DNA of 32,251 bases from Rhodobacteraceae bacterium WD3A24 (GTDB taxonomy: Bacteria > Pseudomonadota > Alphaproteobacteria > Rhodobacterales > Rhodobacteraceae): NCBI GenBank assembly GCA_002967695.1, contig PUHN01000042.1, positions 1 through 32,251 on the forward strand, read 5' to 3'. Below, piece after piece: positions 1-10,327 of this stretch (the first letter of the stretch is position 1; each line of letters opens with the position of its first letter). Position numbers and translations under genes: made by a program. The notes under the pieces are model-generated. The model was given only the letters and a program-made list of their open reading frames with translations, had not been told where the DNA came from and made no database searches.

Positions 1-119
1 CGAAAATCACCGAAATACTTCGTGATCGCCGCCGTCAGTGTCGTCTTGCCGTGGTCAACATGGCCGATCGTGCCAATGTTAACATGCGGTTTCGTCCGTT
101 CGTACTTCGCCTTTGCCAT
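1..119 (-). CDS. tuf: Elongation factor Tu, N-terminal fragment (runs off window)
   Basis: The first 39 codons of EF-Tu, the GTPase that delivers aminoacyl-tRNA to the ribosome. The translation begins [20 protein letters not shown] and continues into the G1/P-loop motif GHVDHGKT (residues 19-26). This is the invariant EF-Tu start, so the ATG at 119 is secure. The rest of the gene lies beyond base 1. No strong Shine-Dalgarno is visible; only a G-rich stretch lies upstream of the ATG. The closest gene upstream on the same strand is an unnamed lipoprotein. Many proteobacteria carry two tuf copies, and this fragment cannot show which one this is. Confidence 0.96.
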   Translation of the reverse strand, partial: MAKAKYERTKPHVNIGTIGHVDHGKTTLTAAITKYFGDF

Positions 120-178
120 CGTCGCGGCGCCCCATCATTCGGGAGGTCACTGCAGGACCCCGGTTCAACATCGCGGGC

Positions 179-207
179 CGTCTACTCACTGGCGCGGCAA
201 AAATCAA
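179..207 (-). promoter_or_regulatory. Candidate sigma-70 promoter for tuf
   Basis: On the minus strand, TTGATT (202-207) is followed after exactly 17 bases by TAGACG (179-184). Transcription would start about 50-55 nt upstream of the tuf ATG. The -35 overlaps the weak hairpin/T-run that follows the lipoprotein gene. The call rests only on hexamer match and spacing. Confidence 0.35.
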
Positions 208-218
208 GCGCGACTTGA
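199..218 (-). terminator. Weak intrinsic terminator after the lipoprotein gene
   Basis: Read on the minus strand, TCAAG and CTTGA form a 5-bp stem around a 5-nt loop, directly followed by five T. It lies 11 bases past the stop codon of the lipoprotein gene. The stem is short, so termination may be partial, with read-through into tuf possible. Confidence 0.4.
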
Positions 219-228
219 GCGCCGCCTG

Positions 229-864
229 TCAGGCGCCGCCGCCGGGACCGGCGGCCGCACCCTCCTGCACGTCAGGGGCCGCGTCGGATGTCTGCGGCGC
301 CTCCTCGTCGGCGGCACTGTCGAACCATTCCGGGTTCCGCGCGAGCCAGCGCTGGATCGCGCGGGCGGCGTCGCGCGCGAGACTGCGCATCTGCTGCTCG
401 CGCGACTGGGTCAGCCCCGAGCCGATCACCGTCTCGCCCGAGAAGCTCTCCAGTACGGTGATGCGCCTGGGCTCCTCGTTGAGCTTCACTCCGGCGGCAT
501 CGTCCCAGACATTGGCACTCAGGATCAGCGCCGAGCGCGGCGAGGCCACCACCGGGATGCCCGGAATGCCGAGGATGTAGCCATCCACATTGACCGCGAT
601 GTGATAGAGCCTGTCGCCCTCATAGCGGGAGAAGCGCGCCGTGATCGCCTCGCCGAGGATTTCCTGCCACTCGCCCGGCTCGGCCTCGCGCGACAGCGGG
701 CCGGGCTCGGCGTTCTCGTCCACCACGATGGTATGGCCGAGCCGGAACTCGCCCAGCGGCAGCAATTCGTCGGTCGCCGGATCGCCCGCGGCGCAGGCGG
801 CGAGCAGCCCAGCAAGCCCCAGCATGGTGGCGGTGCGGCGCATCGTGCGGATGACGGTGGACAT
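229..864 (-). CDS. Unnamed envelope lipoprotein, 211 aa
   Basis: I do not recognise a named family. The N-terminus has a short basic stretch, a hydrophobic segment and a lipobox-like LAAC (about residues 18-22), so it is probably a lipoprotein anchored in the cell envelope. The mature part contains motifs that look conserved rather than random (LPLGEFRLGH, ITVLESFSGET, GSGLT) and a C-terminal helix ending in an acidic/Ala/Gly-rich tail. The start at 864 is chosen because AGGGAG lies 7 bases upstream; an in-frame extension upstream is arginine-rich and has no signal-peptide character. It lies between parC and tuf, 83 bp after parC on the same strand. My memory is that similar proteins sit near tuf in other Rhodobacterales, but I cannot verify this here. 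Confidence 0.8.
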   Translation of the reverse strand: MSTVIRTMRRTATMLGLAGLLAACAAGDPATDELLPLGEFRLGHTIVVDENAEPGPLSREAEPGEWQEILGEAITARFSRYEGDRLYHIAVNVDGYILGIPGIPVVASPRSALILSANVWDDAAGVKLNEEPRRITVLESFSGETVIGSGLTQSREQQMRSLARDAARAIQRWLARNPEWFDSAADEEAPQTSDAAPDVQEGAAAGPGGGA

Positions 865-920
865 GCGCGATCTCCCTGCTGACCGGACAGACCTAGCGCA
901 GGCGGGCGCGCGGGGCAATC

Positions 921-945
921 GGGGCGCGCGCGCCCGCGACGCCCC
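921..945 (-). terminator. GC hairpin after parC
   Basis: GGGGCG (921-926) and CGCCCC (940-945) can form a 6-bp stem, with alternating GC in the loop, 3 bp past the parC stop. There is no T-run, so a terminator role is only possible. Confidence 0.3.
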
Positions 946-947
946 GC

Positions 948-3182
<2,235 letters not shown>

Positions 3183-3230
3183 GGGCAGGGTGTATGACGC
3201 CGCTGCGCCACGGTCCAGAGGGAATACCCC

Positions 3231-4061
3231 ATGTCGGAACGCACCGTCCTGATCACCGGCTGTTCGTCCGGCATCGGCCTTGACGCCGCGCGAACGCTCA
3301 AATCCCGCGGCTGGCGCGTCTTCGCCACATGCCGCGCCGATGCCGATTGCGAGCGCCTGCGCGGCGAAGGGCTGGAGAGCTTCCGGCTCGACTATGCCGA
3401 CCCGGCCTCGATAACGGCGGCGGTGCGCGAGGCGCTCGACAGGAGCGACGGCCGGCTGGACGCGCTGTTCAACAACGGGGCGCACGCGATCCCCGGCGCG
3501 GTGGAAGACATCCCCACCGACGCGCTGCGCGCGATTTTCGAGGCCAATCTCTTTGGCTGGCACGAGCTGACGCGCCAGGTGATTCCGGCGATGCGCGCCC
3601 AGGGGCACGGGCGGATCGTCAACTGCTCGTCTGTGCTGGGTCTGATCGCGCTCAAATGGCGCGGCGCCTACGTCGCCACCAAGTTCGCACTGGAGGGGCT
3701 GACAGACACGCTGCGACTGGAGATGCGCGACACGCCCATCGAGATCGTCACGATCGAGCCCGGCCCCATCGGCACGAAGTTCCGCGAGAACGCCGTCAAG
3801 CAGTTCGAGCGCTGGATCGACTGGGAATCGTCGGCCCGCGCCGAGCAGTATCGCACCAGCCTGCTCCGGCGCCTCTACGGCCCCGGCGCGGCCGATCGCT
3901 TCGAGCTGCCGCCGGCGGCGGTCACCGCCAGGCTCATCCGCGCTCTGGAGGCGCGCCGGCCACGCCCGCGCTACTATGTCACCCTGCCGACCCACGCCAT
4001 GGCGGCGGCCCGGCGCCTGCTGCCCGCGCGCCCGCTCGACTGGCTGCTGGCCAAGGGATAG
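3231..4061 (+). CDS. SDR-family NAD(P)-dependent oxidoreductase
   Basis: A 276-aa classical short-chain dehydrogenase with a Rossmann fold. The nucleotide-binding TGCSSGIG (residues 9-16) and the catalytic Ser134-Tyr147-Lys151 set (YVATK) are intact. The structural NNAG motif reads NNGA (81-84), seen in a subset of cytosolic SDRs. The extension after residue 200 and the C-terminal [10 protein letters not shown] resemble SDRs acting on lipid or steroid-like alcohols, but the substrate cannot be inferred. GAGGG lies 8 bases before the ATG. It is divergent from parC and followed by a small membrane protein after a 96-bp gap. Confidence 0.92.
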   Translation: MSERTVLITGCSSGIGLDAARTLKSRGWRVFATCRADADCERLRGEGLESFRLDYADPASITAAVREALDRSDGRLDALFNNGAHAIPGAVEDIPTDALRAIFEANLFGWHELTRQVIPAMRAQGHGRIVNCSSVLGLIALKWRGAYVATKFALEGLTDTLRLEMRDTPIEIVTIEPGPIGTKFRENAVKQFERWIDWESSARAEQYRTSLLRRLYGPGAADRFELPPAAVTARLIRALEARRPRPRYYVTLPTHAMAAARRLLPARPLDWLLAKG

Positions 4062-4126
4062 GCCGCCGCCACGCGCGAATTCGGGGCGTCTGGCGCCTGC
4101 GGGCTCGCTTTTCGCGCGCCGATCCC

Positions 4127-4136
4127 TAGATATGGT
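4127..4136 (+). promoter_or_regulatory. Possible -10 element upstream of the HIG1-type gene
   Basis: TAGATATGGT contains TATGGT (4131-4136), a -10 hexamer that also occurs in better-supported promoters at 7822 and 20714. The region 17-19 bases upstream (CTTTTC) is a poor -35. A GGGAG Shine-Dalgarno and the ATG at 4158 follow. Confidence 0.25.
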
Positions 4137-4157
4137 CCAACGCATGGGAGACCACAG

Positions 4158-4367
4158 ATGTTGCTCAACGACCCGCTTTTCATCGTCGCCGCCATCGCCA
4201 CCCTCGGGGTGCTCGTGATCCTGCTCATCGGGGTGGGAAGTTTCGCCAAGGGTGGCGAGTTCCACCGCAAGCACTCCAACCGATTGATGCGCTACCGCAT
4301 CTATGCCCAGGCGATCGCGATCGCGCTGATCCTTCTTTTCGTCCTGGTGCGCGGCGGGGCCGGCTGA
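4158..4367 (+). CDS. HIG1-domain twin-transmembrane protein, 69 aa
   Basis: Two hydrophobic helices (about residues 7-28 and 47-65) flank a basic, polar loop. The loop/second-helix segment contains RYRIYAQ, matching the R-x-R-x(3)-Q core of HIG1 (hypoxia-induced gene 1) domains. Mitochondrial HIG1 relatives (Rcf1/HIGD) associate with cytochrome oxidase; a respiratory accessory role here is inference. GGGAG lies 8 bases before the ATG. Its stop and the ATG of the adenosyltransferase are separated by one base, so the two are probably translationally coupled. The gene is easily missed because it is short. Confidence 0.85.
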   Translation: MLLNDPLFIVAAIATLGVLVILLIGVGSFAKGGEFHRKHSNRLMRYRIYAQAIAIALILLFVLVRGGAG

Positions 4368-4368
4368 A

Positions 4369-4941
4369 ATGGTCGTTCTCAACAAGATATACACGCGCGC
4401 GGGCGATTCCGGCGACACCGCGCTGGGAGACGGCACGCGCGTGCCCAAGCATGACGCGCGCGTCTGGGCCTATGGCACAGTGGACGAACTCAACGCCACC
4501 CTCGGCCTCGCCCGCCAGCATGCCGAGGGCGAGATCGACTCGCGCCTCGCCCGGATACAGAACGATCTGTTCGACCTCGGCGCCGATCTGTGTCGGCCCG
4601 ACATGGCACGCGACTCCGAGGCCGGTTTCGCGCCGCTGCGCATGACCGACGCCCAGGTCACGCGGCTGGAGGAGGAAATCGACGCGATGAATTCCGGGCT
4701 GGAGCCGCTGCGCAGCTTCATCCTGCCGGGCGGCACGGCACTGGCGGCCCATCTGCACCTGTGCCGCACAGTCGCCCGCCGGGCGGAACGCCATGCCGTC
4801 GAGCTGGCCGAGACGCAGGAGGTCAATTCCGCCGCGGTGCGCTATCTCAACCGTCTGTCGGACTGGTTCTTCGTCGCCGGCCGGATGGTCAACGACAACG
4901 GGCGCGGCGACGTGCTGTGGGTGCCCGGCGCGAACCGCTGA
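4369..4941 (+). CDS. Cob(I)yrinic acid a,c-diamide adenosyltransferase, PduO type
   Basis: This enzyme transfers the adenosyl group of ATP to cob(I)alamin, making coenzyme B12 for methylmalonyl-CoA and ethylmalonyl-CoA mutases. The 190-aa length fits the PduO/MMAB family. The N-terminal ATP-binding segment ([16 protein letters not shown], from about residue 7) and the helix-bundle motifs [11 protein letters not shown] and [11 protein letters not shown] are present. It is coupled to the HIG1-type gene and lies about 200 bp before etfBA. With Mcd 10 kb away this suggests service to the ethylmalonyl-CoA pathway. I saw no cobalamin riboswitch upstream. Family names in use include PduO and MmaB. 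Confidence 0.93.
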   Translation: MVVLNKIYTRAGDSGDTALGDGTRVPKHDARVWAYGTVDELNATLGLARQHAEGEIDSRLARIQNDLFDLGADLCRPDMARDSEAGFAPLRMTDAQVTRLEEEIDAMNSGLEPLRSFILPGGTALAAHLHLCRTVARRAERHAVELAETQEVNSAAVRYLNRLSDWFFVAGRMVNDNGRGDVLWVPGANR

Positions 4942-4947
4942 ACCGAC

Positions 4948-4974
4948 CCCGCCCGCGGGCGCGCCGGGGGCGGG
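4948..4974 (+). terminator. GC-rich hairpin after the adenosyltransferase
   Basis: CCCGCCC (4948-4954) pairs with GGGCGGG (4968-4974) across a 13-nt loop that itself contains GGCGCGCC. It lies 6 bases after the stop. There is no T-run, so this is a weak terminator call. Confidence 0.27.
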
Positions 4975-5077
4975 CACCCCGGCCGTGCCGAGCCGTGCCT
5001 GATGGCGCAAACATCACGGGCGGGCGACGCCCCGGTGCGCCGCGAGGTCGATTTTGCCCTGTTTTCCGCGCCGCGAA

Positions 5078-5093
5078 GCCGCTAACAAGCGGC
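5078..5093 (+). promoter_or_regulatory. Hairpin in the etfB leader containing CGCTAAC
   Basis: GCCGCT and AGCGGC form a perfect 6-bp stem around AACA, 50 nt upstream of the etfB ATG. The stem and loop contain CGCTAAC, the same word found twice in the pckA upstream region. It could be an mRNA leader hairpin or an operator. No convincing -35/-10 pair was found in this 200-bp gap. Confidence 0.3.
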
Positions 5094-5143
5094 GGAGCCG
5101 AAAGGCGCCCGAGGGCGCGCGAGACAAAGGGAGAGACAGGCCG

Positions 5144-5905
5144 ATGAAGGTTCTTGTGCCGGTCAAGCGGGTGATCGACTACAACGTGAAGGTCCGCGTG
5201 AAGTCGGACGGCAGCGGCGTCGATCTGGCGAATGTGAAGATGTCGATGAACCCCTTCGACGAAATCGCCGTCGAAGAGGCGATCCGCATGCGCGAGGCGG
5301 GCACGGCCGAGGAGGTCGTCGCCGTATCCATCGGCGTGAAGAAGGCCGAAGAGACGCTGCGCACCGCGCTGGCCATGGGTGCCGACCGGGCGATCCTGAT
5401 CCGGGCCGCCGAAGACGTCCACGACGATATCGAGCCGCTGGCGGTGGCCAAGCTGCTCAAGGGCGTGATCGACGAGGAGCAGCCTGGCCTCGTGCTCGCC
5501 GGCAAGCAGGCCATCGACAACGACATGAACGCCACCGGCCAGATGCTCGCCGCGCTTCTGGGCTGGGGCCAGGCGACCTTCGCCTCGAAGATCGAGCTCG
5601 AGGACGGCCACGCGAAAGTCACCCGCGAGGTCGATGGGGGGCTGCAGACCATCAAGGTCAGGATGCCCGCCATCGTGACGGTGGATCTGCGGCTGAACGA
5701 GCCGCGCTACGCCTCGCTGCCCAACATCATGAAGGCCAAGAAGAAGCCGCTCGATGAAAAAACGCCCGCCGATTACGGCGTCGACGTCGCCCCGCGCCTG
5801 AGCGTGGTCAAGACGTCCGAGCCGCCGACACGCAAGGCCGGGGTCATGGTCGGCTCGGTCGACGAGTTGATCGAGAAACTCAAGAACGAAGCGGGGGTTC
5901 TTTGA
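5144..5905 (+). CDS. etfB: Electron transfer flavoprotein subunit beta
   Basis: EtfB is the AMP-binding subunit of the soluble flavoprotein that carries electrons from acyl-CoA dehydrogenases to ETF:quinone oxidoreductase. The 253-aa protein starts [16 protein letters not shown], a typical EtfB start. It carries the family signature around residues 160-185 ([20 protein letters not shown]) and a C-terminal arm ending [16 protein letters not shown] lies 11 bases before the ATG; a longer open frame upstream is not supported. The stop overlaps the etfA start (TGATG). A likely electron donor in this window is Mcd. Confidence 0.97.
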   Translation: MKVLVPVKRVIDYNVKVRVKSDGSGVDLANVKMSMNPFDEIAVEEAIRMREAGTAEEVVAVSIGVKKAEETLRTALAMGADRAILIRAAEDVHDDIEPLAVAKLLKGVIDEEQPGLVLAGKQAIDNDMNATGQMLAALLGWGQATFASKIELEDGHAKVTREVDGGLQTIKVRMPAIVTVDLRLNEPRYASLPNIMKAKKKPLDEKTPADYGVDVAPRLSVVKTSEPPTRKAGVMVGSVDELIEKLKNEAGVL

Positions 5906-6831
5906 TGGCTGTTCTTCTTCTGGCCGAGGTCTCGGGCGGCGAGCTTAACGCCGACGCGACCGCAAAGGCCCTGACAGGGGCGAAACAGCTGGGCGAGGTC
6001 ACGGTGCTGTGCGCCAATGCCGGCTGCGCGGGCGCGGCCGAGGCCGCCGCGAAGCTCGACGGCGTCGCCAGGGTGCTGTGCGCCGACGCGCCGCATTACG
6101 GCAATCAACTGGCCGAGCCGGTCGCCGATCTGATCGTCAGCCTTGCGGGTGATTTCGACTACATCGTCGCCCCCGCCACGACCGCGGCCAAGAACATCAT
6201 GCCGCGCGTGGCCGCCCTGCTCGACGTCATGGTGATCTCCGACGTCTCGGCCGTGGTGGACGGCGAAACCTTCGAGCGGCCGATCTACGCCGGCAACGCC
6301 GTGCAGACGGTGAAATCGTCGGACGCCAAGAAGGTCGTCACGATCCGCACCTCTACCTTCGAGGCCGCCGGCGCGGGCGGTTCGGCCAGTGTCGAGACGA
6401 TCGACGCCGCCGCCGATCCCGGCCTGTCGGAATGGGTCGAGGATACCGTGGCCGAATCCGACCGCCCCGAACTGACATCGGCGGGCCGGGTCGTCTCGGG
6501 CGGGCGCGGGCTGGGCTCGGAAGAGAATTTCGAGATGATCGAGAAGCTCGCCGACAAGCTGGGCGCGGCGGTGGGCGCCTCGCGCGCGGCGGTCGATTCG
6601 GGCTATGCGCCCAATGACTGGCAGGTGGGCCAGACCGGCAAGGTCGTCGCGCCCGAGCTCTATGTCGCGGTGGGCATCTCGGGGGCGATCCAGCACCTCG
6701 CCGGGATGAAGGACTCCAAGGTCATCGTCGCCATCAACAAGGACGAGGAGGCGCCGATCTTCCAGGTCGCCGATTACGGCCTTGCGGCCGACCTCTTCAC
6801 CGCCGTCCCGGAGTTGATCGAAAAGCTCTGA
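5905..6831 (+). CDS. etfA: Electron transfer flavoprotein subunit alpha
   Basis: EtfA holds the redox FAD of the ETF heterodimer. The 308-aa protein has an N-terminal EtfA/B fold and a C-terminal FAD domain with VVSGGRGLG (about residue 195), [33 protein letters not shown] and [12 protein letters not shown], all characteristic. The ATG at 5905 shares its A with the etfB stop; a TTG one codon earlier is possible but less likely. Downstream the gene converges with a minus-strand DUF6473 gene. A hairpin lies between them. Confidence 0.97.
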   Translation: MAVLLLAEVSGGELNADATAKALTGAKQLGEVTVLCANAGCAGAAEAAAKLDGVARVLCADAPHYGNQLAEPVADLIVSLAGDFDYIVAPATTAAKNIMPRVAALLDVMVISDVSAVVDGETFERPIYAGNAVQTVKSSDAKKVVTIRTSTFEAAGAGGSASVETIDAAADPGLSEWVEDTVAESDRPELTSAGRVVSGGRGLGSEENFEMIEKLADKLGAAVGASRAAVDSGYAPNDWQVGQTGKVVAPELYVAVGISGAIQHLAGMKDSKVIVAINKDEEAPIFQVADYGLAADLFTAVPELIEKL

Positions 6832-6843
6832 CCCTCGCAGGCC

Positions 6844-6867
6844 GAGGCGGGCGCATCCTCGCGCCTC
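6844..6867. terminator. Hairpin between convergent etfA and DUF6473 genes
   Basis: GAGGCG (6844-6849) pairs with CGCCTC (6862-6867) across a 12-nt loop in the 46-bp gap between the two stop codons. It has no T-run on either strand. A bidirectional terminator is possible from its position. Confidence 0.3.
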
Positions 6868-6877
6868 CCCACGGCGC

Positions 6878-7705
6878 CTATGCCGGCACCGCCTCGATGA
6901 TCGGGGCGAGTGCGGCGGCGGCCACCTCATGTGCCGCGGGGCCGAGCAGGTGCCGCGCGGCCGGCCGGTCGAGCGGATCACAGATCAAGCCCTGCCCGCT
7001 CTCGTCGCGCGACGAGGGCGGGCAGACAACGGTAATCACCTCCGTGGCGTCGGGTCTGAGCGCCTCGAGCATCGTGGCGTCGACGAAAAGCGGATCGCGG
7101 CCGAGTGTCGTGCTCCCCGCGCTGTCGGGCGCGCGATCCGACATCCACAACAGGACCGCCGGCGCGGGCAGCGCGGCCAGCAGCGCCTTCATTCGCGCCA
7201 CCCAAGTTCTGCGCAACTCCGCCACCACCCGGTCGAAACGCCGCGGGCCGCACTCCGCCAGCGCACCCAGAACATGGCGGATGAAGCTGAACTCGGCGAA
7301 GTCGAGCTCGGGGTAGAGCGCGCACAAATCGGCGCTCGGGCCGAGGAAGCGATCATTGCGGCGCGGATGCACCGCATAATAGGGGTTCGACAGACTGGCC
7401 GCTCCCATCACCTGCACCACATGCGCCGTAGCGCCGGCGCAGACCTCCGCCATCACCGGATCGCGCAGAAAGGCGTCGGGGCCGGCCTGCGGGCAGCCCA
7501 GATTGACCATGCGCCACCCCGTCGCCGTCTCCACGAGCGCCGGATAGGGCCGTGCGATGAACTTGCCGAAGGTCTCCGTGCCGCCCAGCGCGGCGATATA
7601 GCGCCCCTCAAGGTTTCGCCTCGGCCCGCGAAAAACCAGCCTGGAAGTTCCGTAGGAACAGCCCGCGATGCCCGGGCCACCAACCCGGCGAGAATCGTAG
7701 CTCAT
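6878..7705 (-). CDS. DUF6473 family protein, 275 aa
   Basis: I recognise this as the DUF6473 family of Rhodobacterales from its N-terminal [29 protein letters not shown] and [12 protein letters not shown] motifs, followed by [25 protein letters not shown] and a C-terminal [10 protein letters not shown]. Its function is unknown. The GGTET and GCxxAG-like segments and the LLWMSDR strand have the feel of an SGNH-hydrolase-like or sulfotransferase-like fold, but I cannot support either. It is cytoplasmic, with no signal peptide or membrane segment. The start at 7705 (MSYDS) is chosen over an in-frame ATG at 7723 because homologues begin MSY/MTY. It is divergent from hbdA and convergent with etfA. 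Confidence 0.82.
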   Translation of the reverse strand: MSYDSRRVGGPGIAGCSYGTSRLVFRGPRRNLEGRYIAALGGTETFGKFIARPYPALVETATGWRMVNLGCPQAGPDAFLRDPVMAEVCAGATAHVVQVMGAASLSNPYYAVHPRRNDRFLGPSADLCALYPELDFAEFSFIRHVLGALAECGPRRFDRVVAELRRTWVARMKALLAALPAPAVLLWMSDRAPDSAGSTTLGRDPLFVDATMLEALRPDATEVITVVCPPSSRDESGQGLICDPLDRPAARHLLGPAAHEVAAAALAPIIEAVPA

Positions 7706-7797
7706 GCCACCCACCATTTTCATTCACCCGCCGCGAAGCCTGCGCGCGAGAGGTTTCCATTCCGCTAAGGCGGCAACGGTTTCGCGCGGGGCGCACC

Positions 7798-7827
7798 TTG
7801 CGTCCCGCCCGAGGCGCCGCATATGGT
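7798..7827 (+). promoter_or_regulatory. Candidate promoter for 3-hydroxybutyryl-CoA dehydrogenase
   Basis: TTGCGT (7798-7803), an 18-bp spacer and TATGGT (7822-7827) place the transcript start near 7834, about 23 nt before the ATG. The same -10 hexamer follows TTGCGC in the MaoC-gene promoter. Upstream, CCGCTAAGGCGG (7762-7773) is a small palindrome containing CGCTAA. Confidence 0.4.
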
Positions 7828-7856
7828 CGCGCCGGAACGGCAATCGGGGACAGCGC

Positions 7857-8732
7857 ATGAACATCGGATCGGTCGGCATCGTGGGCGCGGGGCAGATGGG
7901 CAACGGGATCGCCCAGGTATTCGCGCAGGCGGGGTATGAGGTCTTGCTCAACGACATCAGCCAGGAGGCGCTGGACAAGGCCCGCGCGCTGATCGAGAAA
8001 CACCTCCAGCGCCAGATCGACCGCAAAAAGATCACGGCGGCCGAGGGCGACGCCGCGCTGGAGCGTATCCGGACGACCACGACGCTGGGCGAGCTGGGCC
8101 CCTCGGATCTGATCATCGAGGCGGCGACCGAGCGCGAGACGGTCAAGCAGACCATCTTCGAAGATCTTCAGCCGCATCTCGCGCCGCACACGATCCTGAC
8201 CTCGAACACCTCGTCGATCTCGATCACCCGGCTGGCCGCGGGCACGGACCGGCCTGAAAAATTCATGGGGTTTCATTTCATGAATCCCGTGCCGGTGATG
8301 CAGCTCGTCGAGCTTATTCGCGGCATCGCGACCGACGAGGCGACCTACCAGGCCCTGCTCGACGTGGTCGAAAAACTGGGCAAGACCGCGGCGAGTTCGC
8401 AGGATTTCCCCGCCTTCATCGTCAACCGCATCCTCATTCCGATGATCAACGAAGCGGTCTATACGCTCCACGAAGGCGTGGGGTCGGTCCGCTCGATCGA
8501 CACCTCGCTCAAGCTGGGCGCCAATCATCCGATGGGGCCACTGGAGCTGGCCGACTTCATCGGCCTCGATACCTGCCTTGCGGTCATGAGGGTTCTGCAT
8601 GACGGGCTGGGCGACACCAAGTATCGCCCCTGCCCGCTCCTGACGAAATATGTCGAGGCCGGCTGGCTGGGCCGCAAGACGCAGCGCGGCTTCTACGACT
8701 ATCGCGGCGACACGCCGGTGCCCTCGCGCTGA
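7857..8732 (+). CDS. hbdA: 3-hydroxybutyryl-CoA dehydrogenase
   Basis: This enzyme interconverts 3-hydroxybutyryl-CoA and acetoacetyl-CoA with NAD(P). The 291-aa length matches the single-function family. It has the N-terminal Rossmann motif GAGQMG (residues 10-15), the SNTSSISI segment near 116-123, the catalytic His140 in GFHFMNPVP, and the C-terminal helical domain with GANHPMGPLELADFIGLD. The ATG at 7857 immediately precedes the Rossmann strand; upstream codons in frame are intergenic. With EtfBA and Mcd nearby it fits C4 acyl-CoA metabolism (polyhydroxybutyrate or ethylmalonyl-CoA entry). It converges with ptsH, and the two stop codons lie in one palindrome. Confidence 0.95.
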   Translation: MNIGSVGIVGAGQMGNGIAQVFAQAGYEVLLNDISQEALDKARALIEKHLQRQIDRKKITAAEGDAALERIRTTTTLGELGPSDLIIEAATERETVKQTIFEDLQPHLAPHTILTSNTSSISITRLAAGTDRPEKFMGFHFMNPVPVMQLVELIRGIATDEATYQALLDVVEKLGKTAASSQDFPAFIVNRILIPMINEAVYTLHEGVGSVRSIDTSLKLGANHPMGPLELADFIGLDTCLAVMRVLHDGLGDTKYRPCPLLTKYVEAGWLGRKTQRGFYDYRGDTPVPSR

Positions 8733-8751
8733 GCGCCCCGCGGGAGCTCAG
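8729..8751. terminator. Palindrome spanning both stop codons of hbdA and ptsH
   Basis: CTGAGC (8729-8734) and GCTCAG (8746-8751) are perfect inverted repeats around an 11-base GC-rich centre. The hbdA TGA (8730-8732) and the ptsH TGA on the other strand (8748-8750) lie inside the arms. This is a likely bidirectional hairpin terminator, though without T-runs. Confidence 0.4.
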
Positions 8752-9017
8752 AACTCCTCATCGAAGCGGTTGTCGATCAGCGCCTGAAGCGCGTCGGCGA
8801 GCGCTTCGGCGTCGGGGCCGTCGATGCTGACCGATATCGTCGCTCCCTTGCCTGCCGCCAGCATCAACAGCCCCATGATCGAGTCGCCCGAGACCTTCTC
8901 GCCGTCGCGCGAGACCTCGACATTGGCGTCGTGGCCCTCCACGACCTCGACAAAGCGTGCGGCGGCGCGGGCATGCAGACCCTTCTCGTTGCAGATGCGG
9001 AACTCGCGGCGAATCAT
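8748..9017 (-). CDS. ptsH: HPr phosphocarrier protein
   Basis: HPr carries phosphate from enzyme I to EIIA proteins. This 89-aa copy has the phospho-accepting His16 in GLHARAAARF and the regulatory Ser46 in GDSIMGLLMLAAGKG, the site used by HPr kinase. Both branches are therefore possible, and hprK is in the same operon. Its ATG overlaps the EIIA stop (ATGA). No EIIB, EIIC or enzyme I gene is in the window, so this is the regulatory, incomplete PTS typical of alphaproteobacteria. It is the last gene of the chvI-to-ptsH operon. Confidence 0.95.
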   Translation of the reverse strand: MIRREFRICNEKGLHARAAARFVEVVEGHDANVEVSRDGEKVSGDSIMGLLMLAAGKGATISVSIDGPDAEALADALQALIDNRFDEEF

Positions 9018-9418
9018 GAAACACCCTGATCGCCGCCGATCTCGATGGTGTCGATATACTTGCGGCCGGCTTCGAGGGCGCGCGCGACGGCCTCGGGCAC
9101 CGTGGCGTTGCGGGATTTCGCGAGCTTGATGAGCATCGGCAGATTCGCGCCGTAGAGGATGCGGCGATTCTCCGGCTCGCAGGCGCGCAGCGACAGGTTC
9201 GAGGGCGAGCCACCGAACATGTCGGTGACAATCACCACACCGTCGCCGGTGTCCACGGCATCGGCGGCAGCACAGATCTGGTCCTGTTTGGCGCTGCGGT
9301 CGTGCCCTTCCTCGATGGCGATGGCCTCGATCCCGGCCTGATGGCCGACGACGTGCTCGATCGCCGCGAGGTATTCGCGTGCCAGACCGCCATGCGCGAC
9401 AATCACGATTCCGATCAC
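9014..9418 (-). CDS. PTS EIIA component, mannose family
   Basis: A 134-aa EIIA-Man domain. It begins [13 protein letters not shown] with the phospho-accepting His9 and contains [14 protein letters not shown], the family's active-site loop, and ANLPMLIKL. It stands alone, without the EIIB domain fused in E. coli ManX. In alphaproteobacteria this protein (called ManX, PtsM or EIIA-Man) is thought to receive phosphate from HPr and act as a regulator rather than in sugar uptake; that role is family knowledge. Its start overlaps the rapZ stop by 4 nt and its end overlaps the ptsH start by 4 nt. Confidence 0.94.
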   Translation of the reverse strand: MIGIVIVAHGGLAREYLAAIEHVVGHQAGIEAIAIEEGHDRSAKQDQICAAADAVDTGDGVVIVTDMFGGSPSNLSLRACEPENRRILYGANLPMLIKLAKSRNATVPEAVARALEAGRKYIDTIEIGGDQGVS

Positions 9419-10326
9419 GTATGGTCACCTGTGAATCCACCACGCGGCCGTCGCGCCGCACGGTCAAGTTCTTTGTGCCGTTTAGACACGCGCCAGCCGG
9501 AGTCCGCAAGGCTCCGCGCGAGCTTTTCCGCCAGGACGACCGACCTGTGCCGCCCGCCGGTGCAGCCAAAGCCGATGGCGAGATGCGCCTTCCCCTCCTC
9601 CACTTGTGCGGGGAGGATGAATTCGACAAGGTCGCGCACCTGAACATAGAAGCGTTCGAAGAACCGATCATTGGCGACGTAGCGCGCAACCCGCGGATCG
9701 CGCCCGTCGAGCGCGCGCAGGCTTTCCTCCCAGTGCGGATTGCGCAGGAAGCGGCAATCGAACACCATGTCGAGCCCGCGCGGCAAGCCACGTTTGTAGG
9801 AAAAGGACTGCACCGAAATCGCCATGCGCCCCTCCGCGCCGGGCTCGAACCATCGCTCGATCTCCGCGCGAAGGTCGTGCGGGCTCATGCCCGTGGTGTC
9901 GATCACGACATCGGCGCGCGCGCGCACCGGCTGGAGCAGGTCGATTTCGCGCCCGATCCCCTCTTCAGGAGTCTCCCCCGGGGCGAGCGGATGTCGGCGC
10001 CGCGTTTCGGCATAGCGGCGCATGAGCGCGTCGGTGTCGCAGTCGAGATAGAGCAGCACGAGCTCGACCTCCGGCGCGCGGGTGAGCCGCTCAATCAGCT
10101 CGATCATCGCGGTGGTGGTGAAATCGCGGTTGCGCGCGTCGATGGCCAGCGCCGTGGGCCGGTTCAGCGGCGCGCCGTCAAGCAACCGCGGAACCAGTGA
10201 AAGCGGAATGTTGTCGATCGCCTCGAAGCCCAGATCCTCCAGCGCGTTGCTCGCGGTCGAGCGCCCCGCCCCCGAGGGCCCGGTCACGAAGACGAGGCGA
10301 TGCGGTGTCTGGGGCTCATCGATCAT
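9415..10326 (-). CDS. rapZ: RNase adapter RapZ (YvcJ/YhbJ family)
   Basis: RapZ is a nucleotide- and RNA-binding protein; in E. coli it delivers the GlmZ sRNA to RNase E, and relatives sense cell-wall precursors. The 303-aa protein has an N-terminal P-loop GPSGAGRST (16-24), the [14 protein letters not shown] segment, and the conserved C-terminal [20 protein letters not shown] and [11 protein letters not shown]. The Walker-A lysine is an arginine (GRS instead of GKS). I believe this is common in alphaproteobacterial copies, but it bears on whether ATP is hydrolysed. The ATG at 10326 follows the hprK stop by one base and the stop overlaps the EIIA start. Confidence 0.95.
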   Translation of the reverse strand: MIDEPQTPHRLVFVTGPSGAGRSTASNALEDLGFEAIDNIPLSLVPRLLDGAPLNRPTALAIDARNRDFTTTAMIELIERLTRAPEVELVLLYLDCDTDALMRRYAETRRRHPLAPGETPEEGIGREIDLLQPVRARADVVIDTTGMSPHDLRAEIERWFEPGAEGRMAISVQSFSYKRGLPRGLDMVFDCRFLRNPHWEESLRALDGRDPRVARYVANDRFFERFYVQVRDLVEFILPAQVEEGKAHLAIGFGCTGGRHRSVVLAEKLARSLADSGWRVSKRHKELDRAARRPRGGFTGDHT

Positions 10327-10327
10327 G

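Noticed and set aside
150-190. GGTTCAA, resembling a tRNA T-loop, upstream of tuf
   Set aside because: The flanking bases do not form a 5-bp T-stem, and no acceptor, D or anticodon arm could be drawn.
4062-4157. Possible cobalamin riboswitch before the HIG1/adenosyltransferase pair
   Set aside because: The 96-bp gap is too short for a typical element, and I saw no B12-box-like sequence.
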